A stretch of 64,000 nt of DNA from Galbibacter sp048266365 (GTDB lineage Bacteria; Bacteroidota; Bacteroidia; Flavobacteriales; Flavobacteriaceae). The stretch is from assembly GCF_048266365.1 (NCBI RefSeq), contig NZ_JBLWZP010000001.1, forward strand, positions 186,001-250,000. The letters run 5' to 3'. Positions 8,270 to 17,239 of this stretch are shown here, piece after piece (within the stretch, counting starts at the first letter, position 1; the number at the start of each line of letters is the position of its first letter). Position numbers and translations under genes: made by a program. The notes under the pieces were generated by a model. It had not been told where the DNA came from and ran no database searches. It saw nothing but the letters and a program-made list of their open reading frames with translations.

Positions 8270-9244
8270 TCACACACCTAATTTACCGGTGATGCTGTCC
8301 ATAATCATGTGAGCATGAATTCTTGAATTTTCAATAAACCAAAGATGGGTATCCATTCCACCGCAAATCACTCCAGCTAGAAATAAGTTCTCAATATTGG
8401 TTTCCATAGTCTTTTCATCGTACTGAGGATAGAATTTACCATCTTCAGAAAGTTGAATGCCTATTTTTTCTAAAAAACTAAAATTAGGTTTATATCCCGT
8501 TAATGCGAGAACAAAGTCATTGTCTATTCGGGTTTCACCCTCTGGAGTATTAAGGATCAATTCTTCTTTTTTAACCTCTTCGATAGTACTGTTGAAGAAC
8601 GCTTTGATGCTGCCTTCATTGATCCTGTTTTCAATATCAGGTTTTACCCAATACTTGACTCTAGGCCCTATTTCAGGTCCTCGGACGATCATAGTAACAT
8701 CGGCTCCTTTTCTGTAGCATTCAAGTGCAGCATCAACGGCGGAATTACTCGCACCCACCACAGCGACCTTTTGCATGGCATAGAAATGAGGGTCTTTATA
8801 GTAATGAGATACCTTAGGAAGGTCTTCTCCTTTAACATCTATGGTATTTGCGATGTCGTAAAAACCAGTAGCGATGATGACAAAGCTCGCACAATAGGTT
8901 TCTTTATTGGTCTGAATCACAAACTGCTGTTCTTTATTCTTCTCAATATGTTGAACCCCTTCGAACAATTGAATATTTAGCTCATTGGAAGTCACAATAC
9001 GTCTGTAGTATTCCAAGGCCTCATTTCGCTTTGGTTTAGCTTCTTTGCTAATGAAGGGAATATTGTCAATTTCCAGTTTTTCTGAAGAAGAGAAAAACTG
9101 CATATTCGACGGGTAATTAAACAAAGAGTTTACTATGGTTCCTTTTTCAATGATAAGATAATCTAAGCCCTTTTTCTTAGCTTCCAATCCACAAGCAATC
9201 CCAATAGGACCGCCTCCAACGATGACAAGATCCTTTTGTATCAT
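8270..9244 (-). CDS. ypdA: YpdA-type bacillithiol disulfide reductase (FAD/NADPH)
   Basis: This 324-aa flavoprotein starts with the FAD-binding GxGxxG-type motif VIVGGGPIGIA at residues 7-17 and has a second dinucleotide fold VVGASNSAVDAALE for NADPH near residue 165, then a C-terminal FAD motif ending in an AGV strand. The segment FNYPSNMQFFSSSEKLEI near 43-60 is characteristic of YpdA/Bdr, which reduces bacillithiol disulfide with NADPH; the redox-active CxxC of thioredoxin reductase is absent, as in that family. The start overlaps the stop of rpe by ATGA (9241-9244). A bacillithiol-transferase-like gene elsewhere in the window (55990-56535) supports a bacillithiol-using cell. Confidence 0.88.
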   Translation of the reverse strand: MIQKDLVIVGGGPIGIACGLEAKKKGLDYLIIEKGTIVNSLFNYPSNMQFFSSSEKLEIDNIPFISKEAKPKRNEALEYYRRIVTSNELNIQLFEGVQHIEKNKEQQFVIQTNKETYCASFVIIATGFYDIANTIDVKGEDLPKVSHYYKDPHFYAMQKVAVVGASNSAVDAALECYRKGADVTMIVRGPEIGPRVKYWVKPDIENRINEGSIKAFFNSTIEEVKKEELILNTPEGETRIDNDFVLALTGYKPNFSFLEKIGIQLSEDGKFYPQYDEKTMETNIENLFLAGVICGGMDTHLWFIENSRIHAHMIMDSITGKLGV

Positions 9245-9903
9245 TTAGAAATTATCGATTTTAAATTTGCAATGGTTTGAATGGGTTTTTCACTCTTGAA
9301 GACAAAACTGCCGGCGACTAACACATCAGCACCACAAGCTACTAATTTAGCAGCATTTTCATCATTGACCCCACCGTCAATCTCAATGAGACAGTCTGCG
9401 TTATTGGCTAGAATTAATTCTTTTAATTCTTGAATTTTCCCGTAGGTATGTGGAATAAAACTTTGACCTCCGAATCCCGGGTTTACACTCATCAATAATA
9501 CAATATCAAGATCCTTGATAATGTCCTTTAAAAGTGAGACAGGAGTATGAGGATTTAGTGCAACCCCAGCCTTCATCCCGTGATCTTTGATCAATTGCAC
9601 ACAACGATGTAAGTGCACGCAGGCTTCGTAATGAACAGTCAGGTGTGCTACACCCAGATCAGCAAAATCTTTGATATAGCGATCAGGAGCCTCAATCATT
9701 AAATGCGTGTCCAAAGGTTTTTTGGCATATTTAGCAATGGCTTCAATCACTGGCATTCCAAAGGAAATATTGGGAACAAACATGCCATCCATGACATCGA
9801 TATGAAACCAATCCGCCTCACTGTAATTTACCATTTCTATGTCCAGTTGTAGGTTGGCAAAGTTTGCCGCTAATACCGAAGGAGCAATCATGTTTTTATT
9901 CAT
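9241..9903 (-). CDS. rpe: ribulose-phosphate 3-epimerase
   Basis: Rpe interconverts ribulose-5-phosphate and xylulose-5-phosphate in the pentose phosphate pathway. From ATG 9903 the product is 220 aa, the family's usual length. It shows the opening IAPSVLAANFANL, FHIDVMDGMFVPNISFG (metal-binding His and Asp), THLMIEAP, VALNPHTP, MSVNPGFGGQSF and EIDGGVN, all at the expected TIM-barrel strands. An upstream in-frame start would add 13 residues unrelated to the family, so I prefer 9903. It is the first gene of a two-gene unit with ypdA. Confidence 0.96.
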   Translation of the reverse strand: MNKNMIAPSVLAANFANLQLDIEMVNYSEADWFHIDVMDGMFVPNISFGMPVIEAIAKYAKKPLDTHLMIEAPDRYIKDFADLGVAHLTVHYEACVHLHRCVQLIKDHGMKAGVALNPHTPVSLLKDIIKDLDIVLLMSVNPGFGGQSFIPHTYGKIQELKELILANNADCLIEIDGGVNDENAAKLVACGADVLVAGSFVFKSEKPIQTIANLKSIISK

Positions 9904-10099
9904 AATAGTGCGATTTGTACACAAAGATATTACTTTTAACAATGAAACACATAGAATTCAGATCGGCTATCTAGGTTTTTTAAGTTGAATACCAAGCTTA
10001 AAAAGCAATTTTGTAACAATTTAAGCCTTAGCTTTAATTTCAAAGAAAAAGATGTCACATAATTCCGGTTTGGTTTGTCTAATATTAAAATAAGGATTG

Positions 10100-10945
10100 A
10101 TGCAGGAAAATTATCGCAAGCTTTTGACTTATTCTTACAACATTGTCGGATCCTATGAGGATGCAAAGGACTTAGTGCAGGATGGGGTTGAGAAATACAT
10201 TTCACTTGACAAATCAAACATCAGGAATACATCTAATTTTTTGATTAAAAGTGTAATAAATCACTCCATTAATTTTAAAAATAAACAAAGTAAAAAAGAC
10301 AATTTTGGCCAATGGTTACCAGAACCAATTTCTTTTGATCATGCGGATACCAACCTCATTAAGGAGCAGACCGCAGCATATACCATGCTGGTGCTACTTG
10401 AAAATCTCAATCCCAAGGAAAGAGCCGTCTTTATCTTAAAAAGTGGTTTTGACTACTCCCATGATGAGATTGCTAAACTGCTCGATATTTCAATGGATAA
10501 TTCCAGGCAATTATACAGTCGCGCCAGTAGAGCCTTAAAGGCAAAAAACCTTGTAGAATCCAGTGCGGTAAAGGTGCAATCCGCAGCTGTGAAAAAGTAC
10601 CAAAAAGCACTGAGTCAAGCCAATATTTCTGAATTAGAAGCCTTGTTGATTTCAGACATAAAAATCACTGCTGATGGCGGTAAGAATGTTCGCGTATTTA
10701 AGGGCGTTGGAATAGGTATAAAAGACGTTATTAAGTTATTGAGTCTTATTCAAAAACATTTTTTATACGACAAGAAATTTAGTTTTCACCATTTTAACCA
10801 TCAAGTTGCTATTTGTTTTTGGGACCATGATAAATTGTATAATTGTCAAATTTTAGAAGTTGATGCCAAGAGTAAAATTCGAAATATATATTCCATAGTG
10901 GACCCCGAAAAACTAAAAAAGATACAATTAATGTCACATTCATGA
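10100..10945 (+). CDS. ECF41-type sigma factor with C-terminal SnoaL-like domain
   Basis: From ATG 10100 (AAGGA a few bases upstream) the product is 281 aa, longer than a plain ECF sigma factor. Region 2 covers residues 5-65 and region 4 about 90-150 (NPKERAVFIL, then a helix-turn-helix at YSHDEIAKLLDIS). Between them is WLPEPI (72-77), the linker signature of ECF41. The C-terminal NTF2/SnoaL-like domain (about 160-275) carries ADGGK (191-195), the other ECF41 hallmark. In that group the C-terminal domain controls activity in place of a separate anti-sigma factor. Known ECF41 genes usually sit beside a carboxymuconolactone decarboxylase, oxidoreductase or epimerase; here the neighbours are an azoreductase and an NTF2-like protein, the likely regulon. 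Confidence 0.88.
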   Translation: MQENYRKLLTYSYNIVGSYEDAKDLVQDGVEKYISLDKSNIRNTSNFLIKSVINHSINFKNKQSKKDNFGQWLPEPISFDHADTNLIKEQTAAYTMLVLLENLNPKERAVFILKSGFDYSHDEIAKLLDISMDNSRQLYSRASRALKAKNLVESSAVKVQSAAVKKYQKALSQANISELEALLISDIKITADGGKNVRVFKGVGIGIKDVIKLLSLIQKHFLYDKKFSFHHFNHQVAICFWDHDKLYNCQILEVDAKSKIRNIYSIVDPEKLKKIQLMSHS

Positions 10946-10976
10946 GTGCTTGTTTGTCTTTATAAAAAAGACTTAT

Positions 10977-11561
10977 ATGAGAACAACACTATTAAGGATT
11001 GACAGCAGCCTTCGCACCGAGGGCTCTTACTCCAGAGAATTGGGCGATTTTTTTATTGAAACGTGGGAGAAGCAAAATCCTAGCGCCACTATTAAACAAA
11101 GAGATGTGTCTAAAAATGCGGTAGCTCATTTAAACCAAGAAACGTTAGCCTGTTTTTTTGGGAAACCATCCCATACTGATTTACTCAGACTCTCGAATGA
11201 GCTAATCGATGAATTGGTTCATGCTGATGATATCCTTTTTACTGTACCGATGTACAATTTTGGGATGCCATCCACTCTGAAGGCCTATTTTGATCTCGTG
11301 GTACGGGTAGGAAAAACCTATGTTAACCATAAGCAAAACATCGGTTTATTAAAGGGTAAAAGGGCCTATATCATAACTTCTATGGGAGCGGAAAATAGAA
11401 ACGAAAAGAGTTTGGTAGAGGTGCATTTACAAGCGATACTCAGTCATATTGGAATTACGGATATCCACTGCCTAACCATAGACGGTACCGCCGATCAAAA
11501 ATATGCTGTATACAAGACAAGAATTAAAAAAAATGAAATCATTAACCTATTAAACACTTAA
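10977..11561 (+). CDS. azoR: FMN-dependent NADH:quinone/azo reductase (AzoR/AcpD family)
   Basis: The 194-aa product from ATG 10977 has the flavodoxin-like fold of AzoR: the FMN phosphate loop RIDSSLRTEGSYSREL near residues 6-21, FTVPMYNFGMPSTLKAYFD near 84-102 (FMN isoalloxazine contact), and ITSMGAENRN near 130. AzoR enzymes reduce quinones and azo compounds by two electrons and protect against thiol and quinone stress. An alternative start upstream at 10950 adds nine residues with no family support. It follows the ECF41 gene by 31 bp and precedes the NTF2-like gene by 3 bp, so the three are probably one transcript. Confidence 0.9.
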   Translation: MRTTLLRIDSSLRTEGSYSRELGDFFIETWEKQNPSATIKQRDVSKNAVAHLNQETLACFFGKPSHTDLLRLSNELIDELVHADDILFTVPMYNFGMPSTLKAYFDLVVRVGKTYVNHKQNIGLLKGKRAYIITSMGAENRNEKSLVEVHLQAILSHIGITDIHCLTIDGTADQKYAVYKTRIKKNEIINLLNT

Positions 11562-11564
11562 ATC

Positions 11565-11939
11565 ATGAAAGAATTAAAGCAAGCTATAGAAGCCTTCGTT
11601 AAAGGCGGCGATACTAATAATGTGGAGCTCCTTGAAAAGACCTTACATTCGCAGTATCAGAATATACAAGACGGATTTTTTAAAGAAGAAGGGATTTTCA
11701 TTTTCCCTAAAGCAAAATACTTGGAGCTGGTGGGTAATAAAACCTTTGGTGGAAGTGTGAGGACCATACACTATGAATCCATTGAACAGTCGGGCAGTAT
11801 TGCCAGCGTAAAGGTGATATTGGAAAGTCAGTACCTGAAATTCTACAGCACGCTTATATGTGTTTGTCAGCAGGGGAGTTGGAAAGTTATCGTTAATATC
11901 CCGGTAGTTGAGGTAAAGGCATCCGTAAAGAGTTCATAA
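11565..11939 (+). CDS. NTF2-like (SnoaL / lumazine-binding-like) small protein
   Basis: The 124-aa protein has the order of an NTF2-like cone fold: an N-terminal helix EAFVKGGDTNNVELLEKT, a beta hairpin, then strands with SIEQSGSIASVKV and QGSWKVIVN. It resembles the DUF4440 / putative lumazine-binding families found beside azoreductases in Bacteroidota. No catalytic residues can be named; ligand binding is likely. It begins three bases after azoR, so the two are co-expressed, and its fold is the same type as the regulatory domain of the ECF41 sigma factor upstream. Confidence 0.65.
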   Translation: MKELKQAIEAFVKGGDTNNVELLEKTLHSQYQNIQDGFFKEEGIFIFPKAKYLELVGNKTFGGSVRTIHYESIEQSGSIASVKVILESQYLKFYSTLICVCQQGSWKVIVNIPVVEVKASVKSS

Positions 11940-11970
11940 GGATCATTTGGCGAAACTTTATCAAATGAAA

Positions 11971-11993
11971 AACTCCGGTAATCAGCCGGAGTT
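11971..11993. terminator. hairpin between the azoR operon and rpoD (convergent)
   Basis: An 8-bp perfect stem (AACTCCGG / CCGGAGTT) with a 7-nt loop lies between convergent genes, 31 bp after the NTF2-like gene. A poor T-tract follows, so termination is plausible but not certain. Confidence 0.5.
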
Positions 11994-12098
11994 CATTCAT
12001 CAATCAAAAAACGAACAGTTATGATAAACTGTTGTTATCTTCTATATTTTAATTGTGTTTTTCAACTTGAGGTGTCAAAGTACAATTTTTTTCAAATA

Positions 12099-12962
12099 TT
12101 AACCCAAATACGTCTTGAGAATTTTACTTCTAGAGGTGTGCTTCAACCTGCGAATTGCTTTTTCTTTAATTTGGCGTACACGCTCACGAGTTAGATCAAA
12201 GGTTTCTCCGATCTCTTCTAGAGTCATTGGATGCTGGTCACCTAATCCAAAATACAAACGAATAACATCTGCTTCTCTTGGAGTAAGGGTTTCTAATGCA
12301 CGCTCAATTTCTGTACGAAGTGACTCGTGTAATAGATCCTTGTCAGGGTTTGGAGACTCTCCACTACGAAGTACATCATAAAGGTTAGAATCTTCTCCCT
12401 CAACAAGAGGGGCATCCATCGATACGTGTCTACCAGAGTTTTTCATGGACTCTTTTACGTCGTTTACAGACATATCCAATTCCTTGGCGATTTCCTCTGC
12501 TGAAGGAACACGTTCATGCGCTTGCTCTAAGAAAGCATAGGTTTTATTAATTTTATTAATAGAACCAATCTTGTTTAAAGGAAGCCTTACGATACGAGAT
12601 TGTTCCGCAAGTGCTTGTAGAATAGACTGTCTAATCCACCATACAGCATACGAAATGAATTTAAAACCACGAGTTTCATCAAAACGCTGTGCAGCTTTGA
12701 TAAGCCCAAGGTTCCCTTCGTTAATTAAATCGGGTAAGGTTAGCCCTTGGTTTTGGTATTGCTTTGCAACCGATACCACAAAACGGAGGTTCGCCTTCGT
12801 AAGTTTTTCAAGTGCAATTTGGTCACCGGCTTTAATACGCTGTGCTAATTCCACTTCTTCATCAGCGGTAATCAAATCCACCTTACCTATCTCCTGAAGA
12901 TATTTATCTAGTGAAGCGGTTTCACGGTTTGTAACCTGTTTGGTAATTTTGAGCTGTCTCAT
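12099..12962 (-). CDS. rpoD: primary RNA polymerase sigma factor (SigA/RpoD), short Bacteroidota form
   Basis: The 287-aa protein is the housekeeping sigma factor, which recruits core RNA polymerase to most promoters. It has region 1.2 (SLDKYLQEIGKVDLIT, residues 17-32), region 2 with NLRFVVSVAKQYQNQGLTLP and the DNA-melting segment GFKFISYAVWWIRQSI, region 3, and region 4 with LTPREADVIRLYFGL and a helix-turn-helix TLEEIGETFDLTRERVRQI. It lacks the long region 1.1 and the non-conserved insertion, the normal state in Bacteroidota, whose promoters have a TAnnTTTG element. It is transcribed alone from the region 12963-13065. Confidence 0.97.
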   Translation of the reverse strand: MRQLKITKQVTNRETASLDKYLQEIGKVDLITADEEVELAQRIKAGDQIALEKLTKANLRFVVSVAKQYQNQGLTLPDLINEGNLGLIKAAQRFDETRGFKFISYAVWWIRQSILQALAEQSRIVRLPLNKIGSINKINKTYAFLEQAHERVPSAEEIAKELDMSVNDVKESMKNSGRHVSMDAPLVEGEDSNLYDVLRSGESPNPDKDLLHESLRTEIERALETLTPREADVIRLYFGLGDQHPMTLEEIGETFDLTRERVRQIKEKAIRRLKHTSRSKILKTYLG

Positions 12963-13065
12963 CTATTCTCTGACTGATTTAAAATAAAATATAATGGGTG
13001 TGTAGGGATTATACGTAACGTATGTTGAAAATGTTACAAAATATTTGAAAAAAAATAATAGTGAC

Positions 13066-13100
13066 AAAAAAACCCGATCACTCCTTACGGAATATCGGGC
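13066..13100 (-). terminator. terminator of the M61 peptidase operon
   Basis: On the minus strand a GCCCGAT...ATCGGGT stem (about 7 bp, 13072-13078 with 13094-13100, one wobble) is followed by seven Ts. It lies about 25 bp after the M61 stop and separates it from rpoD. Confidence 0.75.
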
Positions 13101-13124
13101 TTAAATAATATAGTTTTAAAAAGG

Positions 13125-14984
13125 TTATCCCTTTAACCAAGAATGTCTTAGCGTTTTTTGAGCTTCAGTAGCATCTTGTTTTTCTACAATTTTTTCAGAA
13201 TCAATTTTTGGAGTACCAAGTTTACCTTTTAATTGTAATTCCTTTCCATCACGCTCGATGGTGAGGTTAATTTCGGTATCTGGCTGCCATGTCATGGACT
13301 GCATTATTACATTTTGAATACTTTCTAACGTAAATGCTGTTCCATTAACCGATTTGATGATATCACCGCCTTGTAGGCCTATGTCTAGCATACTAGAATT
13401 TAGAGTTGTTTTTCTAACAAAGATTGCTTTGGTCTGTGGATTGACATCGATAAACGGCATCTGTCCATGAAGGAAGAAGTTGGTTGTCATGACATCTATA
13501 GTAGTTTCTAAACCAACTTTATTGAAGAAAGTTTCATATTCAATAGGTTGGTTCCCTTTGATGTGGTCGTCGATAAAAGACCTTATCTCAGGATAGGTCA
13601 AAGTCACGATCTTATCGAACAATTCATCATCCTTAAACGGTTTGTTCATTCCATATTCTTTAGAGAGTTCTTTCAATAGCCAAAGAATTCCTTTTTCACC
13701 TTGGCTCTGCTCTCTGATGATAATATCCATACACATGCCGATTAGTGCACCTTTTTCATACACATTTGCATATTGATCTTTATAAGGCTCAACGAGCACA
13801 TTTTTACTCATCTGGGTAAAGGATATGCTATCGTTGTAAGATTTTGCTCGTTCAATTTTTTGAGCGATGCGATCATAGAAGTCCTGGTTGTTTATAAGAC
13901 CTTGATTGATCTGAAATAAATTAGCGAAATATTCTGTAACCCCTTCGTACATCCATAAATGTTCGGACATCTTTGGATGGTTGTAATCAAAGAATTGAAT
14001 TTCTTCTGAATGAACAGTAAGTGGAGTCACGATATGAAAAAACTCATGAGAAACAACATCCGTCATGGTTTCCACTAATGCAGCTTTTGGCATAGTCTCC
14101 GGCAGAACCACTGTGGTACTGGTGTGATGCTCTAAGGCTCCAAAACCAGTTGGGCTTCCGGGTTGCATACTTCCTAAAAACAATAAAATGTGATAGCTCT
14201 TAGTTGAATTGATTGGGCCTAAAAATGTTTTTTGAGCCTTCATCATCTTTTCCATCTCCGTACTGATGCTCGAAGCTGAATACACTTTGTTAGGCGAATA
14301 CACAGAAAGTGTTACGGTAATATCATTTACCGAGAAGGTTTCAGAATCTGCTCTTGAATACATGATAGGATTGTCGGTAACCTCAAAATAGCGATTGGCG
14401 ATGTAAGTATCTGTATTTGGATTATCAGATGTAGAAGCAACTTTCGCTAATGAAGTACTGCCTTTCATGTCTTGATTATGTATAATTTGGATCTCATAGG
14501 GGCGCTCCTCTAAATCATCAAAGTAGCCTACGAACATATGCATGTTCATAAAGTAATTCTCATCGGCTTCGATATTGCTTCCGGCAGGTGAGAATACAGG
14601 GTCTTTAGCCTCGGTTTCCGTATCAAAGGAGTCGTTAACACTATAGGTAATTCTATCTAGTTGTGTGGCATTTTCTATCTTCCATGTATTTTCATCTACA
14701 ACACTTACCTTTAGTGGATTGTCGTTGTAATCAAGAGCTTGAAGGTCTTCGATGAATTTTCCGTAATTGTCATTGCTATAGGTTCCGGGAACCGTTTTTG
14801 GAATATAAAAATTTACAGTCTCCGTGGTGAATCTCCCCGGATCCACATCGACTACGACCTTGTCATCCGTGACATTGATCAAATCGATACCTACCTTGAC
14901 TGTAGATGCACTTGCAAGATCATTAACTTTTGGCGTACATCCGAATATCGCAATTACGGCTAAGTATAAGATTATTTTTTTCAT
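13125..14984 (-). CDS. M61-family metallopeptidase lipoprotein with C-terminal PDZ domain
   Basis: The 619-aa product has a lipoprotein signal (lipobox FGC, Cys16), an N-terminal beta domain typical of M61 peptidases, a thermolysin-like catalytic region with HEFFH at 313-317 and the third zinc ligand Glu347 in WMYEGVTEYFANL, and a PDZ domain at about 500-590 (GLQGGDIIKSVNGTAF). M61 enzymes are aminopeptidases preferring N-terminal Gly or Ala; this one should act in the periplasm or at the cell surface. It is the last gene of a run with the Cof phosphatase (44 bp upstream) and the beta-lactamase-like gene, and is followed by a terminator. Confidence 0.9.
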   Translation of the reverse strand: MKKIILYLAVIAIFGCTPKVNDLASASTVKVGIDLINVTDDKVVVDVDPGRFTTETVNFYIPKTVPGTYSNDNYGKFIEDLQALDYNDNPLKVSVVDENTWKIENATQLDRITYSVNDSFDTETEAKDPVFSPAGSNIEADENYFMNMHMFVGYFDDLEERPYEIQIIHNQDMKGSTSLAKVASTSDNPNTDTYIANRYFEVTDNPIMYSRADSETFSVNDITVTLSVYSPNKVYSASSISTEMEKMMKAQKTFLGPINSTKSYHILLFLGSMQPGSPTGFGALEHHTSTTVVLPETMPKAALVETMTDVVSHEFFHIVTPLTVHSEEIQFFDYNHPKMSEHLWMYEGVTEYFANLFQINQGLINNQDFYDRIAQKIERAKSYNDSISFTQMSKNVLVEPYKDQYANVYEKGALIGMCMDIIIREQSQGEKGILWLLKELSKEYGMNKPFKDDELFDKIVTLTYPEIRSFIDDHIKGNQPIEYETFFNKVGLETTIDVMTTNFFLHGQMPFIDVNPQTKAIFVRKTTLNSSMLDIGLQGGDIIKSVNGTAFTLESIQNVIMQSMTWQPDTEINLTIERDGKELQLKGKLGTPKIDSEKIVEKQDATEAQKTLRHSWLKG

Positions 14985-15028
14985 TGTTTAAGAGTTGTTT
15001 GCAAAGTTAGAATTTGAACAATAAGTCT

Positions 15029-15871
15029 TTATTCTTGAGAGTTGTTTCTTAAAGAAGTGTTAAAAATATTCTTAAGGCTTATTGCCACACCATCCTCTTT
15101 ATGGTTTTTGGTAATTTGATCTGCTACGGCTTTAACTTCTTCTCGAGCATTAGCAACTGCTACGCCAAGCCCTACGCCTTCTAACATTTCAATATCGTTG
15201 TAATTATCGCCAAAGGCTACTGCTTCTGACAATTTGATTTGAGGAAAACACTGGTTTAGAATCTCCTGTATCCCGGTTAATTTTGAGATTTTTTTATTGG
15301 CAATTTCAATGTAAGTGTCTTTAGATCGGTAGAGGTGGAGTTGGTCCGAAAACTCATCTTCCAAATAACTCCAAAGCTGATCAATTTTTTCCTTTTCTCC
15401 CATGCACATAATTTTATGCGCTCCAACAGCTTCCTTTTTCCAAAGTTCGATGACTTCCTTGTTGGATTTGATCCGGGGTGATGCTTTGGTGTTGGTCTGT
15501 TCACGAAGCGCCCAATAATCCATTTCTTCCACATACCATTGGTCAGCGTGAAATAAACTTAGGTGGACACGCTCTTGCCGGTCTCTCTGATTGTATTGAA
15601 CAATCTTCTCTACGATTGCTGTCGGAATTTCAACAGAGAACAGTCCTTTTTTATTGTGAGAGATATACCCCCCATTATAAGCGATTAGGGGTAAATCTAA
15701 AATTTCAAGATCTTCTTGTAAATGATACATTTGACGTGGCATTCTTGAGGAAACTAGAATAAAAGGAATCTTATCTTTTAATTGGGTTACCGCAGAAATC
15801 GTTGCAGGGGTAAGATCGCGATTTGGCCCCAGTAAGGTGCCGTCGATGTCAGTAAAAGCAATTTTATACAT
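15029..15871 (-). CDS. Cof-type HAD-IIB phosphatase
   Basis: This 280-aa cytoplasmic hydrolase has the HAD signature TDIDGTLL near residue 7 (Asp8 nucleophile, Asp10 acid/base), motif II VSSRMP near 40, the large C2B cap, and motif IV GDNYNDIEML with the VAVANA segment typical of Cof proteins. Relatives dephosphorylate sugar phosphates, pyridoxal phosphate or flavin mononucleotide; the substrate here is unknown. The gene follows the serine hydrolase gene by 9 bp and precedes the M61 peptidase gene, so it sits in the middle of an operon. Confidence 0.9.
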   Translation of the reverse strand: MYKIAFTDIDGTLLGPNRDLTPATISAVTQLKDKIPFILVSSRMPRQMYHLQEDLEILDLPLIAYNGGYISHNKKGLFSVEIPTAIVEKIVQYNQRDRQERVHLSLFHADQWYVEEMDYWALREQTNTKASPRIKSNKEVIELWKKEAVGAHKIMCMGEKEKIDQLWSYLEDEFSDQLHLYRSKDTYIEIANKKISKLTGIQEILNQCFPQIKLSEAVAFGDNYNDIEMLEGVGLGVAVANAREEVKAVADQITKNHKEDGVAISLKNIFNTSLRNNSQE

Positions 15872-15880
15872 GTAAATATT

Positions 15881-17239
15881 TTAGGGATTTGTTTTGACAA
15901 ATTGAATTTCTTGCCCGTTTTGGTTGAGTAATAATCCGACTACGGTATTGTTCTCATCCCTTTCAAAAACCACTTCCGCTTTAACTACCTTGTAAATAAA
16001 GCTTTCTCCCCCTTGATAGTACAACGGAAATTCAGGTTGTTGGTTAAGTTTGGCATGAAGGTGATTGTCTTTAAGGACGATCGTATAGTTAAGACCGAGG
16101 CCGTCATTGATATATATTCCTTGGTAAGGATCTAATTGTTCTACACTTATAGGCACCTCTTTCTTGTCTAATTTTAAAGGGTACAACCGAGGATTGATAA
16201 GGTATTTTGCCAAGTCTTCAATACCAGTTGAACCTGAATTTGACATCACAGTGATAACCCTGTTGTTTTTTAAATCAACAGCGATAAAGGTTCTGAAACC
16301 TCCTGTTCCTCCCCCGTGGAATACCACGTCCTGCTGATCTATAAACCAGCCCAGACCATAATGATTACCGTCCTCATCTGTGAAATAGGATTTAGTGGAC
16401 AATGCATCAATGTTTGCAAAGGACGATAGGGTGTCAAGAAAATGTTTTCCGTAGTCTTGAAGATCTCTAATTGAAGCTTTAAGACCACCAGCGGCATCCA
16501 TGACTTTAAATTTCCATAATGGAACCTCCTGGGTGCCTAAATAGCCTTTGGTCATATGCTGCTTTTGAGCATTAGGTACTTCGAAATATGTGTTTTTTAG
16601 TCCCAACGGCATTAAGATTTGATCATGGATTAAGCTTTTATATGGTTTCTGTTTGTAGGATGACAACACATCTCCCAGCAGTCCAAACCCCAGGTTAGAA
16701 TAAACAAAATGTTGCCCTACTGTCCTTGGCGTATAGTGGCTTAAAAAGCTGTACATGCTATTTTGATCATAGTTTTCGTAGGGGTCAAACTGATTTGTAA
16801 CATCTAAATTGGAGGGTAGTCTTGGCAGTCCACTAGAATGTGTCGCTAAGCTTTTCAGGGTAACCGGATTGCCTTTTTTGTCAGTAAGATCAATGGAATC
16901 AGGTAAAAACTCATTCACCGGAGTAGTTAAACTCAAGCTATCCTCTAGCGCGTATTTGGCTAGTAATAATCCCGTAAAGGATTTGGTAATAGATCCTATT
17001 TCATACAAACTATGCTGATCAGCTTTGATTTGCTGCTCCACATCGCTCCACCCATGAACGTAGAAATGCGTGCCAGTACTGTCGGTTAAACCTACAGCAA
17101 TGGAAGGATTGATATGATTTTTAACCCGATATTGAATTTCTTTTTTTAATAGCTCGGGGATTTGACTGATCCCAAGGTTAACACAAAGGAATGCTATCAG
17201 AATCAGTGTGTATGTGCGTTGTCTATTATTAGAATACAT
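15881..17239 (-). CDS. class C beta-lactamase-like serine hydrolase, exported
   Basis: The 452-aa protein has an N-terminal signal peptide (hydrophobic 11-24, likely cleaved after GIS-Q). The penicillin-binding-protein fold is marked by the nucleophile motif S83-I-T-K86, a YSN motif (VYSNLGFGLL) and HGGGTGG in the place of the third KTG-type motif. A C-terminal beta domain (about 370-452) resembles the extra domain of many Bacteroidota members. Such enzymes are mostly peptidases or esterases, not true beta-lactamases, and act in the periplasm. It is first in the operon with the Cof phosphatase and the M61 peptidase. Confidence 0.88.
   Translation of the reverse strand: MYSNNRQRTYTLILIAFLCVNLGISQIPELLKKEIQYRVKNHINPSIAVGLTDSTGTHFYVHGWSDVEQQIKADQHSLYEIGSITKSFTGLLLAKYALEDSLSLTTPVNEFLPDSIDLTDKKGNPVTLKSLATHSSGLPRLPSNLDVTNQFDPYENYDQNSMYSFLSHYTPRTVGQHFVYSNLGFGLLGDVLSSYKQKPYKSLIHDQILMPLGLKNTYFEVPNAQKQHMTKGYLGTQEVPLWKFKVMDAAGGLKASIRDLQDYGKHFLDTLSSFANIDALSTKSYFTDEDGNHYGLGWFIDQQDVVFHGGGTGGFRTFIAVDLKNNRVITVMSNSGSTGIEDLAKYLINPRLYPLKLDKKEVPISVEQLDPYQGIYINDGLGLNYTIVLKDNHLHAKLNQQPEFPLYYQGGESFIYKVVKAEVVFERDENNTVVGLLLNQNGQEIQFVKTNP

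Noticed and set aside
15881..17239. Antibiotic resistance by a class C beta-lactamase
   Set aside because: The SxxK/YxN-type motifs show the fold only; the third motif is HGGG and not KTG, and most such Bacteroidota proteins are peptidases or esterases.
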